Positions 1-14,700 of a stretch of 64,000 nt of DNA are shown one piece after another. The stretch comes from Lingula anatina (taxonomy: Eukaryota; Brachiopoda; Lingulata; Lingulida; Lingulidae). The stretch is from positions 601,775 to 665,774 of the forward strand of contig NW_019775780.1 of assembly GCF_001039355.2 (NCBI RefSeq), given 5' to 3'. Positions within the stretch are counted from its first letter, which is position 1, and each line of letters opens with the position of its first letter. The translations under genes and the position numbers were made by a program. The notes below the pieces were generated by a model. It made no database searches, was not told where the DNA came from, and was given only the letters and a program-made list of their open reading frames with translations.

Positions 1-860
1 TTTTCAAAATATTTAATCTAAAGTGACTTAAACTAATTTGTTGCTATTGATTCTGACATCGGTTGCCATGGTAACTGATATCTTCAGTAATATGTAAATC
101 TGATAATCTGTCTATTGAACCGATTATTGCCAAGAGCCAGATGCAGTGAAATTGCCAAATTATATTTTCATGATCGGATCTAGCAATGAAAACTTTGGAT
201 CAGGCTCTGAATTGTGAAAATGGAATATCAATATAATTACTGTGTTCTATTATGAGAATTCCCACTGGATGGGTCAGTTCCAGAATTCCCAATTTTGTAC
301 AGTAGAAAATACATTTTAAATAAAAAAAAAAAATCTCCAAATTTACATTCAGAAAGGAAAGTAGATGATTTAACCTTATATTGATGAAGCTGATCATTTT
401 CGATATGTTCATATTAAGTTACTTCTTGAAGAGATTTCTTATAAGTGAATTGGTTAGTCAAATGTAAGAATTGTGCACGGCTTAGATGTGGAAGATACGT
501 TAGAGAAACAGTTATAACTGACAGTAAGTGATACTCCCCACAGTATGAAATAGAACTGAAATAAAGCATCTAAACATAGCCATGGTGCACACCTGTTTAG
601 TGAATTTCTTCCTGCAGGTGACTTGCAGATGATGTTTTTGGGAAAAGATAGATTTAAAAACCTAGAATATTTTATTTCCAGTTCATTTGATGTAGTGTAT
701 ATTAGGAGCAGTATAGAGGTATGGAATCATAAGCATGTCAGTTAAAAAGCAATTAAAGCAAGAGAATTGATTTATTTGGTTCTGTATGTGGATAGGAGCA
801 CCTGTTTGTGTTTGACAGGTACTAGTTGTGAAATGAGATTTGCTGCATTCCATTTTTAAC

Positions 861-944
<84 letters not shown>

Positions 945-2718
945 GCAGTTACTTGCCATGTCTTCTCTCTTACATTTAAACCATACATTTTTTTTCAGTT
1001 ATCCTATTGACATATCACTAAGTGAATGTTTTCTGTCAATAACCTCTCAACAACTTTCTCAAACAGACAGTTTTCAGGACTTGAAAAAAACATTTTCAAC
1101 AAAGATATCTAGGGCTTTTACTCTAAGGACATGTATAAATTTGGTTTTTATCAAAATACACTTAGAAAGATTTAAACTATTGTGTTTGGATGTCAAGAAC
1201 TATGATATCATGGAACAAATATTTTAAGAAAAGATTTGAGGTGTATTATTATGTGTTGGGAGTTAGGTGGCTATATCAAGACTAATCCGTTTTGCTACCT
1301 TTTGTATTGCTTCACATGCCAGTATAACAACAAGGCTTGATTTATGTCCATATATTTGTCCGTATGTCCTTAGACGATGTAGCCACTCCAGTCTAACAAA
1401 AGGGACGGTGGTACAGGTGGACTATTATTCATGTTTAATTACTATTTCCACCTTTCATTAATTTGATTGCTGTAACTAATAGGTAGGCTCTGGGCTTAGG
1501 GAGGTGATATATGCACCAATTTACTTTTGACTGTCTTTTTACCACCTGCTTTTTGAATGGGTTTTAAAGAAATTCTTTATATTTATGCACACCTGTTATA
1601 ATTGTGAATAAAGAAATATCGTGCATATGTTTATTAACCACTGTCATTATTCAATCAAAACAAGTTGTGAGTGTAGAATATTTTACTTTCATCATTGATG
1701 GACGCATTTTTTCTGTAATTTTTTAATAAGAAAGACCCAAATAATTCCCAAACAAAATTGTTAGAAATTATTTAGAAAATGAACAAAGACATATTCAGTT
1801 CATGACTATTCCTGTGCTAGTCGGCTCATTTCAACCATTGGTCCTATTCACCATAGCCGTGATCTCTCTATTAAAGGGTTTCCTTCAAATGATTGCTGAT
1901 AGTCCTATGGGACAGAAGGACATCTCTGTGGAGCAATCCTTTATCAACTTTCCAGTTGGCAAGCCTTTGTTTAGGTTAAGCATATTGGCTTTTAGCGCAT
2001 TCTGCTCATTTTCTACTGAAAACCATGGTTGACTTAATATGCTTTTCTGTTTAAGTAATTTTTGTTTGTTTGGCATTGTAAGTACATCTAGAAACTAGGA
2101 CAAATTGGTTTGAAATAAATAGAATACCATGTCGCGACTATGTTTGCAATTGTGTGTGTATATCCCATTGGTATCAAATCTACATTCAGATTAGTTTTGG
2201 AAGGGAATTTAAATGCCCATCTCAAACATATCAATTTGGAAATTAATTTACAATAAATATGTCTGTGTTTGTGAATATTATGCCAAGATAAATCCACAGT
2301 TAAGGCTACGTTAGAGAGCTGATGGGAAAATAACTCTCTAGGCTTATCAAGTTGTTCATATCATAAATGTCAATTCTGGTGGTCTGATGCTGAAAATAGA
2401 GCTATAAGTCAATTGTAGCACATGTATACACAATTTTGTGACAGTTTACTTTGAGAGATTGAGATATTATATGGAACATTGAATGGGAAATGTAATTTTC
2501 ATCTGCGAATGAAAAAATAACTAAAAGCTAGCTGTCCCTCCTATCTGAGTGTGATTTTTCTTTCAAAAAATTGTTTTATAAATACATTTTTGTTTTTTTC
2601 TGTCTGTCCATCTCACAAAATGTATGACCTGCAGAATTTTTTAAGCTTATCTGAAAATTGAGGATTTCTGGTATAAAAAGGAAGAAAAATGCATTGATAT
2701 TTTTATTCATCATTTCAG
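1..2718. other. NAV intron sequence upstream of the first visible exon
   Basis: AT-rich sequence with no recognisable exon. It ends with a good acceptor (polypyrimidine then CAG) at 2718 feeding the NAV coiled-coil exon. It holds a long CT microsatellite at 865-942. Small open frames at 943-1227 and 1802-2032 show no family resemblance or splice context and are treated as chance. I infer intron because the first exon begins in phase 0 in the middle of a known protein. Confidence 0.6.
865..942. repeat. (CT)n microsatellite, about 39 units
   Basis: Uninterrupted CT dinucleotide run inside the NAV intron, seen directly. Likely length-polymorphic. Confidence 0.97.
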
Positions 2719-5700
2719 GCTCACGTCGTTGCTGCATTTGAACAGAGTTTGTCTAACATGACTTCCCGCCTTCAAAACCTGACATGCACAGCAGAGGCAA
2801 AGGTGAGTTATGGGTGACACTAGGTCTTAAGTTGGTTGGGGATGTATTAAATGGGAATTTGAAATACCTGTTCTTACAAGTGCAAATTAGTCATCCAGTT
2901 ATAATTTACATCAAGTTTTTTAATCTAATGCTAGACATACTACATACATAGTCCAATAATAGATTTTAAAACTTAATTTATTTTTTCGCTATCATTGGGT
3001 CAAGTCAACATCATAATATACTGACCAAATGATCAGAATGTGCTGGCTACCATAAATTTTCCACAATCTAAAATTGATCTCAGAAATGGTAGGTCTGTTA
3101 AACTGTGTCTGGCAATATTGATCATAGGTGGTGTGTTTGTACAGTAATATTCATTTATTTGAAACTCAGAGAGTGAAATGTCTTGTCAAAATTTCAAATG
3201 TGATTTCTGATGATTATGTGTGGTTAGTTTTTTGTCTATTTTGGTCAATGATAATGACTAGGGTAGTCAGTGAGGAGCTTATCCTGGGGCACAAATAGAT
3301 ATATTTACTCATTGGGCAGTGAACCAGATAACACCCAAACCAAAGTTGTATGTATTTAAAGAACTATCCTGTGTTTCCGCTGTCATCCAGAAAGGATGGT
3401 TACAATAAGTACAGGACACTGAATTGTCCGTCCTGCTAAGAATTGGAATGAGACATGAAATAACTCAATTTTGACAAGAGGGTCAGTTGGAACAAATATA
3501 TTTAACTATATAACAAGTAAATAAAACATTTGTAACTGCATAGCCTGACAGGCAGCAAGATTAATTTGCTGCCAAGTAAATTTGTCTGACTACTCAATGA
3601 TTTTTCATGTGCTGCTAATAATTAGCCATCAAATACCCATTTGCTTACGCGGCCAAGTTCAGCTTTAACCTGGCCATAGTCAACCCCCATTTTTGTTCTC
3701 ACACAGGTCTCTTGCAACTTTATTTTCTTACAAGGAAAAACATGACAGACTTTTATTATTGCCATCAAAAAGCCATGAACATACAATGAAACAGTACACA
3801 CATTATCATAAATTTTGTCAGTAATAGGGGAGGTATAAAAGAAAACCAAGGTGCCTCCCCCAAATAATCTGTCAGGTTCTCCAGAGATGGTAACTGATGA
3901 CAGGTAAAAGATGTATAGTTCTTGTCAAGGAGTCACATATGAGATAGTTATGAGCTGTCTTTAACATCTCTTATCCTACCTGACATGAAAACAAGCTGTT
4001 GACACGAAATCCTGTCTCTATGCATACTCATTACTTAGGTGACTACTGGGATTGAAAGATGTCCTTTTACCACGATGGGGTAGGTTTTTGTGTTGAATAT
4101 TATCTAAGTGCAAAATTATTGCACAATCTAATCTTTTGAAGAGATATTGTGTGATAACTTGTGCCATGAGGGAAGATCATTCAAAGAATTACAATTCACA
4201 TGTATTCCTACTTCTGGCTATTTTTCTCAGTGCTAGCTACAGTGTTGTTCATGCCATTTATAAAACAAGATAAATGGAAAGTTAAGAACATGCTTTTTCT
4301 TCCTCACTTGAACTATTCCCCTTGGCATCAGAACATTTTATGAGGGGGAAAAATGTACATTAATATCCCATCGATTGAAACAAGCTTGGAGCATGAACCT
4401 CTCTCTATCTCTCTCTTTTAAGTTCTGACTTGAGATTTGATTTTGTTGGTAGAAGTAGAAAATTTTATTTGAGTTATTTGATAAAAGTTTCTACCACCCG
4501 TCCTTTATTTTCTCTCTCTTGTTATCTTGTTATGGCTATTTATTGTGAACTGATTGCTCATTTCTAGGACACAGATGAGATCCTTAAAACCATCGAAGCC
4601 TTGCGACTCCAGCGAGCTCTTGTACGAGTCGCCCGCATAAATATGATGTCCACCGATTGGAAACAGGCTGAAGTGAGATCTTTTAGCTCTATCCAGGCTT
4701 GACCAAGTTTATAATCCTTTTACTAACCCCTGTGTGTTCCAAAATATTTATGATAATATTTATATTAGATTTGTCTGTTTCCCTTCCTCCTCATTCAAGG
4801 TGAATGGACTTTTTTGGTACATACCTACCATGAAAATGCCCGTCCTCCTTGTTTTTTGCTAAATGTTTGCAAGCATGTTTTAACAACAAACTCATTTGTG
4901 GAAATAAGGGGACAAAACTACATTTTCTTGTGTTAATCCACCTTTCAACTGTAATAGTTGATTGGTGGAGATGGTGAAGTAAGGTTGCCATAGAACCTCA
5001 AAACTATGACAACCATATTTATTTCAAAAGGCAAAAAAAAAAAAAAATCAGATATTTTCTTTTAAAAATGATTGAGTTATCTCAGCCTGGAGAGTGTTGA
5101 CAGATTCCACTGTATTCCATCTCCCATGGAGAACTTCTCTTATGATCATCTTGTACATGTAGCTTAGATCTGTAACCCTGAGAGCTTAGCTTCCCTTAGC
5201 TCTGGGATTTTAACACAACCCAATGTGTTAACTGCATGCCTTGATGACTAGTTGATTGCCTGCCTCCCTGCATGCCCTGTCTCATCTGGAATGTGCCATG
5301 CATACAGCCAGCTCTGTGCACCCTGGTTCCTCATAGTGCAATGTTTATTATGTTGGTATGTTTTTTATCTTATAATACTGTACTTTACTCAGTTGTTATT
5401 CCAATTGTGCAAACATATTTATATACATATAGCACATATTATAACATCACAGTGTATGTCATGTGCCATTTGTATGATGAATAAGTGTTTGATGAATAAG
5501 ATGGTAACCCCCCCCCCCTCCCCCCAAATCCCCTGATCAGCCCTACACTGCTCTATATAATTTTCCTAAGACCAGGTTTTGGGAAAGTGTTGGGATCATT
5601 GAGTCTTTCTCTGATTGTCAGTAAAAGCCACAACTTTTCATTTCACAGACATTATCTCCTTGTTCTGAGAAACCTCTAGGTGCAATTTTTATTAGAAAAT

Positions 5701-8700
5701 AACTATGTGGGATACTATATTATCTGTGTATATTCCCCTCTCCTCCTCCTTACTTTCTTCTTATGGCAAGGGTTGATTGTTTGCATGTGGACTGTATTAA
5801 TTTCAGACTATTTATATTCTAATAAAAAACATTTAGTAAAACATTAGCAGTAGGATGTCAGACATAACCAAATTTAGCTCCTGGATATAAACACCTTTTC
5901 CATGTTCCAAGTTTTTAGTAAGGCTAGCTGATTGGTATTCAGTTTAGACTAACAGGAGAAGACATGAACATATCAAATTTTTTCCTTTTTTTTTTTTAAG
6001 GCGTGCAACTTAATAACTAGAACCTAACCAAATATGGTGTTTTCTTGATGCCTCCATTACGTTGGAGTTAGTAATCATTGCTGGAGCACATTTGGATTTT
6101 GTCAGTTACATTTTAAACAAAAACAGTAGTTGGTCGCTGCCACTTATGAAAAAAAAAATTTTTTTAATGCTATCAGATAAATCCCAAATGAAAAGCTTAG
6201 TCTCCTTGTGGGTACATCAGATGGCTTGTAAGATGTAAGATTTACAAATAACTGAAGAGATGGGCATTCTGAACTTTTCAAGCCCCATCAGTCCTAAACA
6301 TGGGTGATTTCTGTGTATAAACTCCACACTTTCCAGTTCAACAGTGCAAAAATGATTGCATTTTATGCCATTTATAATTTGATTTGCAGGACACTGAACT
6401 TGCAGAATTGCGTGCTACCATTGAGGCACTGAAGAAACAGAGCACCACTCTGCCCTTCCAACAGATCAACTTAGCAGATGCCCCTCTCAGCCCCAACAGT
6501 GCGCGTAGACATGCATCTGTATCATCCACTGGCTCAGGTAGGTAGAACAGAAGCTGTGAGAGTTGTGTGTGTGTTCTTGTGGCTATGATGTTTTTTAGTG
6601 CACATTGTTGAATGGACAGATGAATTAGAATGACTAACTTTAAGTTTGGCATGCCAAAGGACTTACATGTAAAAGATGAATAGAATACGTAATTTGCATT
6701 ACATGAAAAAAAACTTTCGTGTAAATTGCATAAGATTGATAGGTTAAATGAAAATAGAAAGGGTTTAATTTATAAGATGCAGCTGTGTCTCTGAATTCCA
6801 TTCTTTTCCCAACCACAAAGCTGTCCAGACACCACAGATGTTTACTATGCCTTTCCTCTGTCAGTTGCAGTAATCTCTGAAAAAAAAGTGCAAGGACTTG
6901 TAACGCTGGTCTTGTAAATCAAAAATGTGGTTCCCCTAGGCTAGCTGTCTGATCAACTCGATATTTACTGCACTTGGATGTTTTTCTTGTCAACACTTAC
7001 TGCGTGCTTTTTGAGGTTATAAAGTATCTGGGAAAATTGCTACAAGAAGATCTTGAGTACAACTTTATAAGAAAGACTTCTTTTTTTTTTCTTTTTGGAG
7101 AATGTTACACAGATTTTTCAAGGAGTATAGAAACTTTGCCAAAATGTTAAAAGTAGAAGATATCTGTTATGTCTGGTAGAGTGCCTCTTATTGCACCAAA
7201 TGTGATTGATAAGCCACTGAAGTACATGGTAAATGAGAAAAAGTAATGTTGCCTCTCGAAAATAGGTTGATCTTGTTGATAGGACATGAGAAAAAAAAAG
7301 GATTGTGTACATCACGTGCATTTGGAGGAAGAAAGAAAATTCTGTCACTTGCATGTAAGTTTGAATATTATTTTTTAGAAGAAAAGATTAAGCATAAGAG
7401 AAATGCAATTTGTGGCATGCGACACTGTTATTTGCCCTATTTTGGGAGGGAAATATTGAAAAAGTACATCTAATTTCCGATCTTGGTTGTATGAATTGTT
7501 CATATGTCATGGTGCAGTGTCATGTAACCTGGTTAGGCTAGCTCGACATGTTGATTTATCTTTATGACATTGTTTCACGCAAGGAGGAAAGGGTACTTAA
7601 AGAGACAAAACATAACTTAGGTAATCATCTGTGTTAGATGGGAATGGCTGCAGACAGATAGCCCAGACAGTTGTGTGTAAAGACAACCTACATACAGAAC
7701 TGAAAAGGTAATATAGATGTGATCTGACGTTAGTAACATTACATTTCATAGTATGACATGTTTTTTATCATAGTGACATTACATTTGTCAATGAATCATT
7801 TTAAAGTCCACAAAGGAGATGTTTGTGATATACCAGAGTTCTAGCTGTAAGGGTCTGTATAGACATATTTACATGCATCTCTTTACCTAACGTATGTACT
7901 TTCAATGTGACACAACAAGTTGTAGTGGTTGTACTTTTGGCTCTCTGGTTACACCAGCAAGATATAGAGGATGTTTTACAACATTTGCACTAGATATTGA
8001 TATGTATTCTAATGTTAGAGTATATTGGCAAGCAAAGATATACAAGTCATAACTACATCTAACGCCTGTGTGCCACCAGGTGTGTGTCTTAATGAGGAAT
8101 CTCTTGGCACAGTCTGAGGTGAGAAAGTGCTGTTTAATGCTGACACAAGGAAATGTAGGTTTTATTTGATATAAAAGATGTGGAATGCCATGTGATATAG
8201 GTTATCAAAAACACTGATAGGCAGCATACATAATTAAGATTCATTAAAATGTGTATGTTACAACTCGGTATCAAAAAAAAAATGATGGGTACTTGTGCAG
8301 ACATGTTTTGGCAACTGATAATTGATACAGTTTTGTAATTTTGATGAATAATGTAAGAAGGTTATTTGGTAGCTTGATAGGCACCCAGCAACACAGTTCA
8401 TATTTGGAAATAAACACAAATAAGATGTCCTGCTGAAACATAACAAAATATGATGCCAAAAGAAAAGAAAAAAAAACTTATGGAAGACGGAGTAAAAAAT
8501 CTGCAAGGATTGACGAGGGCAAAAGTAAGTGATATTTTAGGCAAGTTGATGAAAGATTTATGTGGCATGACAAGAGTTCATTGTTCAACTTAATGACATG
8601 ATACTTACCTCCCAGACTGGCTTTCCTTTGCCAAAATGTGTGCAGGATATAAAAAGAGAGAATGTCACACTTGAAGGAGAGAAAGGGGAGGAGGTGGAGA

Positions 8701-11700
8701 GGTCCTAGATCTATGGCTGTAGGACAGACAGTTGTCTAGTGGAAATGATGTACAGAGAATTGATGAAGTGAGTGGTACGTCTTTTCCTTATGTACCTCTA
8801 TGTGTCTGTCTACTCCAGGGAGACCACCATACATAGTTATTCCCAGACAGCAGCCAAGTCCTCATTCTCAACTCCTTGAATTATAGTGTGTGGAAGTGTT
8901 GACAATACAGAAGCCATTTGTCATTTTAGACAAGTAAAAATATTTACAAAAAATAACAACAAGGAATAATGAAAAATGATGACATTGGCGACATTAATAT
9001 ATAATGTACCACTGTGATATAAGATAAAAGTCCTCTGCTGTGTTCAGTTCACCCGGTATGGCTTTTAGTCATTTCTGTGTCCTGGTAGGCAGACAGGGAA
9101 TCAGAGAGAGGACAGCCACTTTATCATCAGATTGTAATCTGTAGAGAAATCACTGTAATCTGGGGACACACACCACAGGGGTGCTGGAGGCTGGCTAAGG
9201 TAAAGTTGCACTGGAAATAATGATGACAGAACTTTGAGGAGTGGCCACCCAGGGACAGAGAGACTGAGCAGTGTTTGTTGACATTCAGGAGTAAAAAGGG
9301 TATTTGGGGATTTTTTTTTCTTACTTTTTTAACCCAGTGTTTGAAAAAAGTGGGTCTCTAGTATTTTACACAGAGTTTAATTTTCAGACTTTGCAGTGAC
9401 AGGTTGATTTTACTTCAAGTGATTATGATTGACTTCAAGTACAAATAAATAACCATTAAAAGTAATGAGAATTAAAACCATAGGGGGAAAAAAGCTTTAG
9501 ATGCTAAATACTGCATTTGAGATGACCGTTAGATATTTTCCAAATTAGTCGAATAACCACAACTGGTATGCACATGAAATATTTCACCTCTATTTATGAT
9601 TACAGCCACATGGCGCAGCTTTTGATCTTCAATCAAATTTCATCCCAGCTGAACTTCACTGGACGTTTTTGACAGCGGACGCCTGGAAAAACAATTTACT
9701 TCAGTTCTTGTTACCTGAATTAGCATTCATATTGCAGTTCAGGAATAATCTTACATCAATTTAGTCCTGACATTTGCCCCTCAACTGTTTGGCTGTCATT
9801 AAGAAATGCCCATTAGGATGTGATGTGTTTTGATGCCCATGGTTGGCAGAGCTTGCACCCGCTGGTTTCATATGTATTCTGTATTATAATAAAGTAACTA
9901 AGCTAGGGTAAAATGGATATAAACATTGTTGTTTAAAAAATATATCAAAGTACAAATTTCATCAGAAATGTAAATCACTAAGAAAAATTCTGTTATTTGC
10001 TTTTGGGCACAGACAGAGATGTTGGACACTTTTTTGTCAGTAAAAAATTCAACATACAAATGTTATTGTTATCAAGTGACTAGAAAATAAAACAAGAATA
10101 TCTACTGACACTTAATGTGATACAAATCTATCTAACCAAATTGTTGAAAATGTCGACTAATTACCTACAGGAGTCAAGAGATCTCAAATTCCTGTAACAT
10201 TTTGATGAAAGAGACCACACAGTAGCTTTTAATAAGACCTAATAAATTATTAAAGATATCACCATGGCAGTGCCTTTAATATTTTAGAAAGACTCCCATC
10301 ATTAGAGCAATAATGGTGACATATTAGACTCATTCCCACCAACCTAATTAAGAAGCCCAATAACAGTTGAATAAGATTAAGCCCATCTTAATTAGATTAT
10401 TCTGCCATTATCTCATTCCACTTTTAATTGATTGGGCTTCAAATAAGCTGACTTGATGTATGGGGCCAAGGGCTCATTAACTGTTAATTACAGTTAATGG
10501 AGTGAAGCAAGTCCAGGTATTGTATGTGTGACATGAAATGTTGATGAGGTTAGTGAGGGATGTGTGTTTGAATAGTCTTTAGCATAGGAGCATGATAAGG
10601 GAGAAGAAGTGTCATACTGCTACTCTCCTGTGAACATGAGGAAAGAGTACAAATAAAGGATGATTGCTGTTTAAAAAGGTATTTGTAACTGAGTGATGTC
10701 TCTTGTGTTATAATCAAGTTTTTTTAAAGGAAGACATGATATCATAAAGTTTGGGAGATCCTGGGATGCGGTTCTTGCTGTCAGTTGTAATCGCAGAAAA
10801 GAGTGATAAAAGGTAGTTATAAAGTGTTATAGTTACAACATTACTGATACTGTCAGATGAACTGGAGATTCGCCCTAAGAGAAGTTTACCTTCTTTTAGT
10901 TTGACACATAAAAGATTGCAAATCATTATATTTTATATACACATGGAAGATAACTGTTGTTAACAGATATTGTATTACATTAGCATTATATCTTTGTGTG
11001 AATACTTTCTGACTGAATCATTTAGATATTCAAAAAAATCAGTGGATAAAACTTAATGTAAAAGTACTAAAATGTATACTACTTATTAATACCTTAAGGG
11101 TACGAATACATGTGAGTCTAATGAGTGCTACACATGCAATGTTGGAGTAGCATACTGTCCATGAGCAGAATTAAGATGTCACCAACATCACTGTAGTGAT
11201 ATATATGCAGCCTCAGACTTACATGCGACAGCCTGATATAATAAAACGTGGGTGTGTCAGCTTGCAGACAGTACAAATTGTTTAGAGAGGCGTCATCCAA
11301 TGTGATGTTATGTAATGGCAACCTCTGAAGTTGTCCTTTACCATGTCATGTCTGTTAGCTATAGGGATATGATGCAATGTGAATGTTTGCCACTAGCAGA
11401 TTGGCATACAAGAGTTGAACCTGTATGTCCGGAATCCAAAATAAAGCCCATTGTGTTATGCTGGACAGGTGAAATCAGTGCAAAGGCTAGCAGATACATT
11501 TTGTAATCAAAGAGCGCATTCTCAACGAATTAAGCCAGGCTTTACAAAGCCGGTGACCTAAAAATGGCGGACGTACATGAAAGAAAAACCGCCTAATCTT
11601 TTAATAGTCTCTCCGCCTCTCACACGCCTCCCCACACGCCTCCCCACACGTCGTCCCTGCGGGGTACAGTAATTAAATCTCGGCTCCGAACATTAATATT

Positions 11701-14700
11701 TCCGTGAATATCTCTGGTGATATTATCTCCGTAGATAGTCGATTCATTGCTGCTCTACGGGCCAAATTATTCCTTTTTCGTCTCTGTTTTCAAAGATAAT
11801 AGAACAAAGCTTTTTTCCTTCGATCGCCTTCAGCCACCATGCTTTCTTCACCACGAGTTTAACTGATGAGCATGCGCACTTAATATTTCTCAGGTAGCTT
11901 CCACATGGTGAACGGAGACGCGATTTAATTACTGTACCCCGCAGGGACGACGTGTGGGGAGGCGGAGAGACTATTAAAAGATTAGGCGGTTTTTCTTTCA
12001 TGTACGTCCGCCATTTTTAGGTCACCGGCTTTGTAAAGCCTGGCTTAATTCGTTGAGAATGCGCTCAAACTGAAGTAATGGTCATTGTTATGTATATACA
12101 TGTGCATGCTTACTAGTATCTGTATGTTTGTACAGGCACATGTTCATGCTCACGCAAGCAACATTATGATCACCTGTGACCATTTTGTCTATAGTGATAA
12201 AATGCAAAAAGATGTATGTTACTGAGAAAAAAATTCTTTGCAGTAATAAAAATGTCCATTAGGAATGCACCTGTTCCTGGTGACCTTTGGAAATAATTGT
12301 GTCAAATGAGCCGTGCATCCTTCCCCATCTTGTAATGTTTTACTGCCACTATATCTCATACCAACATTAGCCACTGTGTTTATGGTACCACGGGTATCCC
12401 AGGAAACTTGCATCATGATCACATACTCTAATATCAGCTGTTAGTATTAGTGAAGGTAAGAGGATATATTTTTGTCCCATTCGCATACTGTTTTGCAAAA
12501 AAAAAAAAATGTTCAAAACAAAATGGATGCATGCAGAATCGCATAGAGTTAAAGGCATTTATAACAAAAAAGTTTTGCTGTTAAAAATGTAAAGCAAGTT
12601 TTAATTTGACATACACACAGTGATGTACAGGGTGGTTGCCTGGCAACAGTGAGGATGCTCAACATCTGAAATGTCAACAGGATACTGAGAGTTGTTATGA
12701 AGAATCTGAGGAATCACAGAAATCAGGGTCCCGGGATTGGGAGAAGGTAGTTAGTGGTAGAACACTGTATACCTGAGTATGAAGAACAGTAATAAGTGGC
12801 TCTGCAGGTAGATGTTCGCATTCCATTGGTAAAAACTCCCAGCATGCGTTCCCAAAACAGTTTCAAACGGCAGAGATGCAATATAAGATACATTGCATCT
12901 TTTAGTAAGCTTCATACTGGTTATCTGAAGAATGCAAGCTGCTCTCAATAATGGGGATTTTCTAGGATTTATTCACATGAATCTTTCTTAGAATTCAGGG
13001 AAAATCAGATGTTAGTAATTTCAAACTAGAGCGGGGATTAAGACTCATTTGGAATTCATAAGACCACAGGTATGAATGTTTTAATTGTTTTGTGTCTGGT
13101 ATCTGGTGAGTTTTATTGCACAATTTATGATTAGAAGTTCATGTTTCTACTTGATTAATCAGGGAGGACTATATAATGTTGTTGGTGTCAGTGTTTTAAA
13201 TCAGACTAAACCAAAATTATAAACATGCTTGTAAGTTTGTTTTTTTTAAATTAATTATTTAGTTGTAACATATTTAAGTTAAAACACCAGCTCTTTAGCT
13301 GTCTATGTTGTGAGCTAATTTAGACACGAGATCTGTACTCCTCAGTAAAAAAAAAATGGCATTTATTGCCAACATGAACGTTTGATGCCGGGAGCACATT
13401 TAATTAACAGCAGACTTTTCACCATTCAGACTCAGGATATGAAGTTAATTCTGCTCATTATAACATTACTCCTTCAGTGCAGGTCAATAGTTAGTGCTTG
13501 CACATCTTTTACATGTCCAACTACCTGACAGACATGGTTTAGCAACAGTCACGTTTGAATGTAATGGCATCATATATGTGTCAGACGCAATATTTCAGTT
13601 GTTTTGCAGGAGAAGCATGAGAATAACAAATAATGACAGTAATGGTTGGATGAGATGTCTGTGTTGATAAAAGAAAGATGAATGTTGTGACATGTCTAGA
13701 ATTGATTGCTTTCATTATATGACTACTGCAAAAATGGATCCCATAATCAAATCAAACAAGTTTGGCTTAATTTGTGTTTGATATTTATTTACTGCGAGGG
13801 TTTTGTTTTGAAAACAAGTGGGGTTTTAATTTTTTGTAAGGATAACTGTAAATACAGTAAAATAAATTAGTTTTTCTTATTTTCGTTACCTTACATGTCA
13901 TTCTGTTTTGAAACATCAGATGCTCCCTGCCAACATTCAATAGAAAGATTTATTTATAATCTGTATGTTAAACTTTTCAATAATTTGTATATTTCTAGCA
14001 TATGGTGGCGAGAATGCCACATCAGGAAATGGCCGTATAAGTCGTCAGATGTCCTCTGAGAGCATGTCCAGTCTGAACAGTATGTCCAGTGCCTGCAGTG
14101 CCACCAGCCAGCAGTCCTCCACCACAGATACTGAGAGTGGAAAGAAGAAGAAGAAAGGCAAGGGGGGATGGGTAAGTTGCATAGCATTTCATAAGTATTG
14201 TGGTTTACAGTTCGCTGTTATATGTGGTAATTTTTTTAATCAACTATAAAATTATTCAAAAGGGAGACTATCATAGGTTGTAAGCTGGCCACTCAAACTC
14301 AGTCATCCTGCAATTTTTGGTTCCTTGAAGTAAAAGTCATCCTTTCCGTCGTACTGAAGACAGCATGTTTTGGTAGCAGTATCATATCAAATCATGTTGT
14401 GCTTCTTAACTTCTTTCTTCATGTTACATGTTCGTGTAAAATTAGCTCCACTTTTGATCTCTGTGGAGCCTGTGGTTAATCAGGCTTGAGTCACAGCTTC
14501 ATTAATGCAGAATCTTGGCATCAAACTAGAACATGGCAGAAATAATGATGTAACTCAATTTCAAATTAGATGTCTTTCCAATAGCAGCCTTAGGCACAGC
14601 TATTTTAGAACAGACTGGCAATATCGTTTTACCTAATCAGTACACTTCACCCAGTAATGAAATCCAAAAATACAAGAAGAAATGAATAGCAGCGGATTTG

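Larger units (their letters stand above)
6538..13998. other. Large 7.5-kb NAV intron
   Basis: Between the exon ending GSG at 6537 and the Ser-rich exon at 13999. It contains a foldback element at 11512-12066 and an ATTA-rich block at about 10160-10510 described separately. No extra exon with family resemblance was found. Many overlapping short open frames on both strands have no coding character. Confidence 0.6.

Noticed and set aside
943-1227. 94-codon open frame after the CT microsatellite
   Set aside because: The methionine lies directly after the repeat, composition is AT-noise, and no splice sites or family resemblance are seen.
1802-2076. Overlapping open frames on both strands
   Set aside because: Both are short and unrelated to known proteins; such pairs are expected by chance in AT-moderate introns.
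5252-5536. 94-codon Cys-rich frame
   Set aside because: It ends in the poly-C run, has no cysteine spacing typical of secreted peptides, no splice context, and lies in a NAV intron.
11744-12001. 85-codon minus-strand frame in the foldback element
   Set aside because: It lies mostly in the inverted-repeat arm and has no transposase features.
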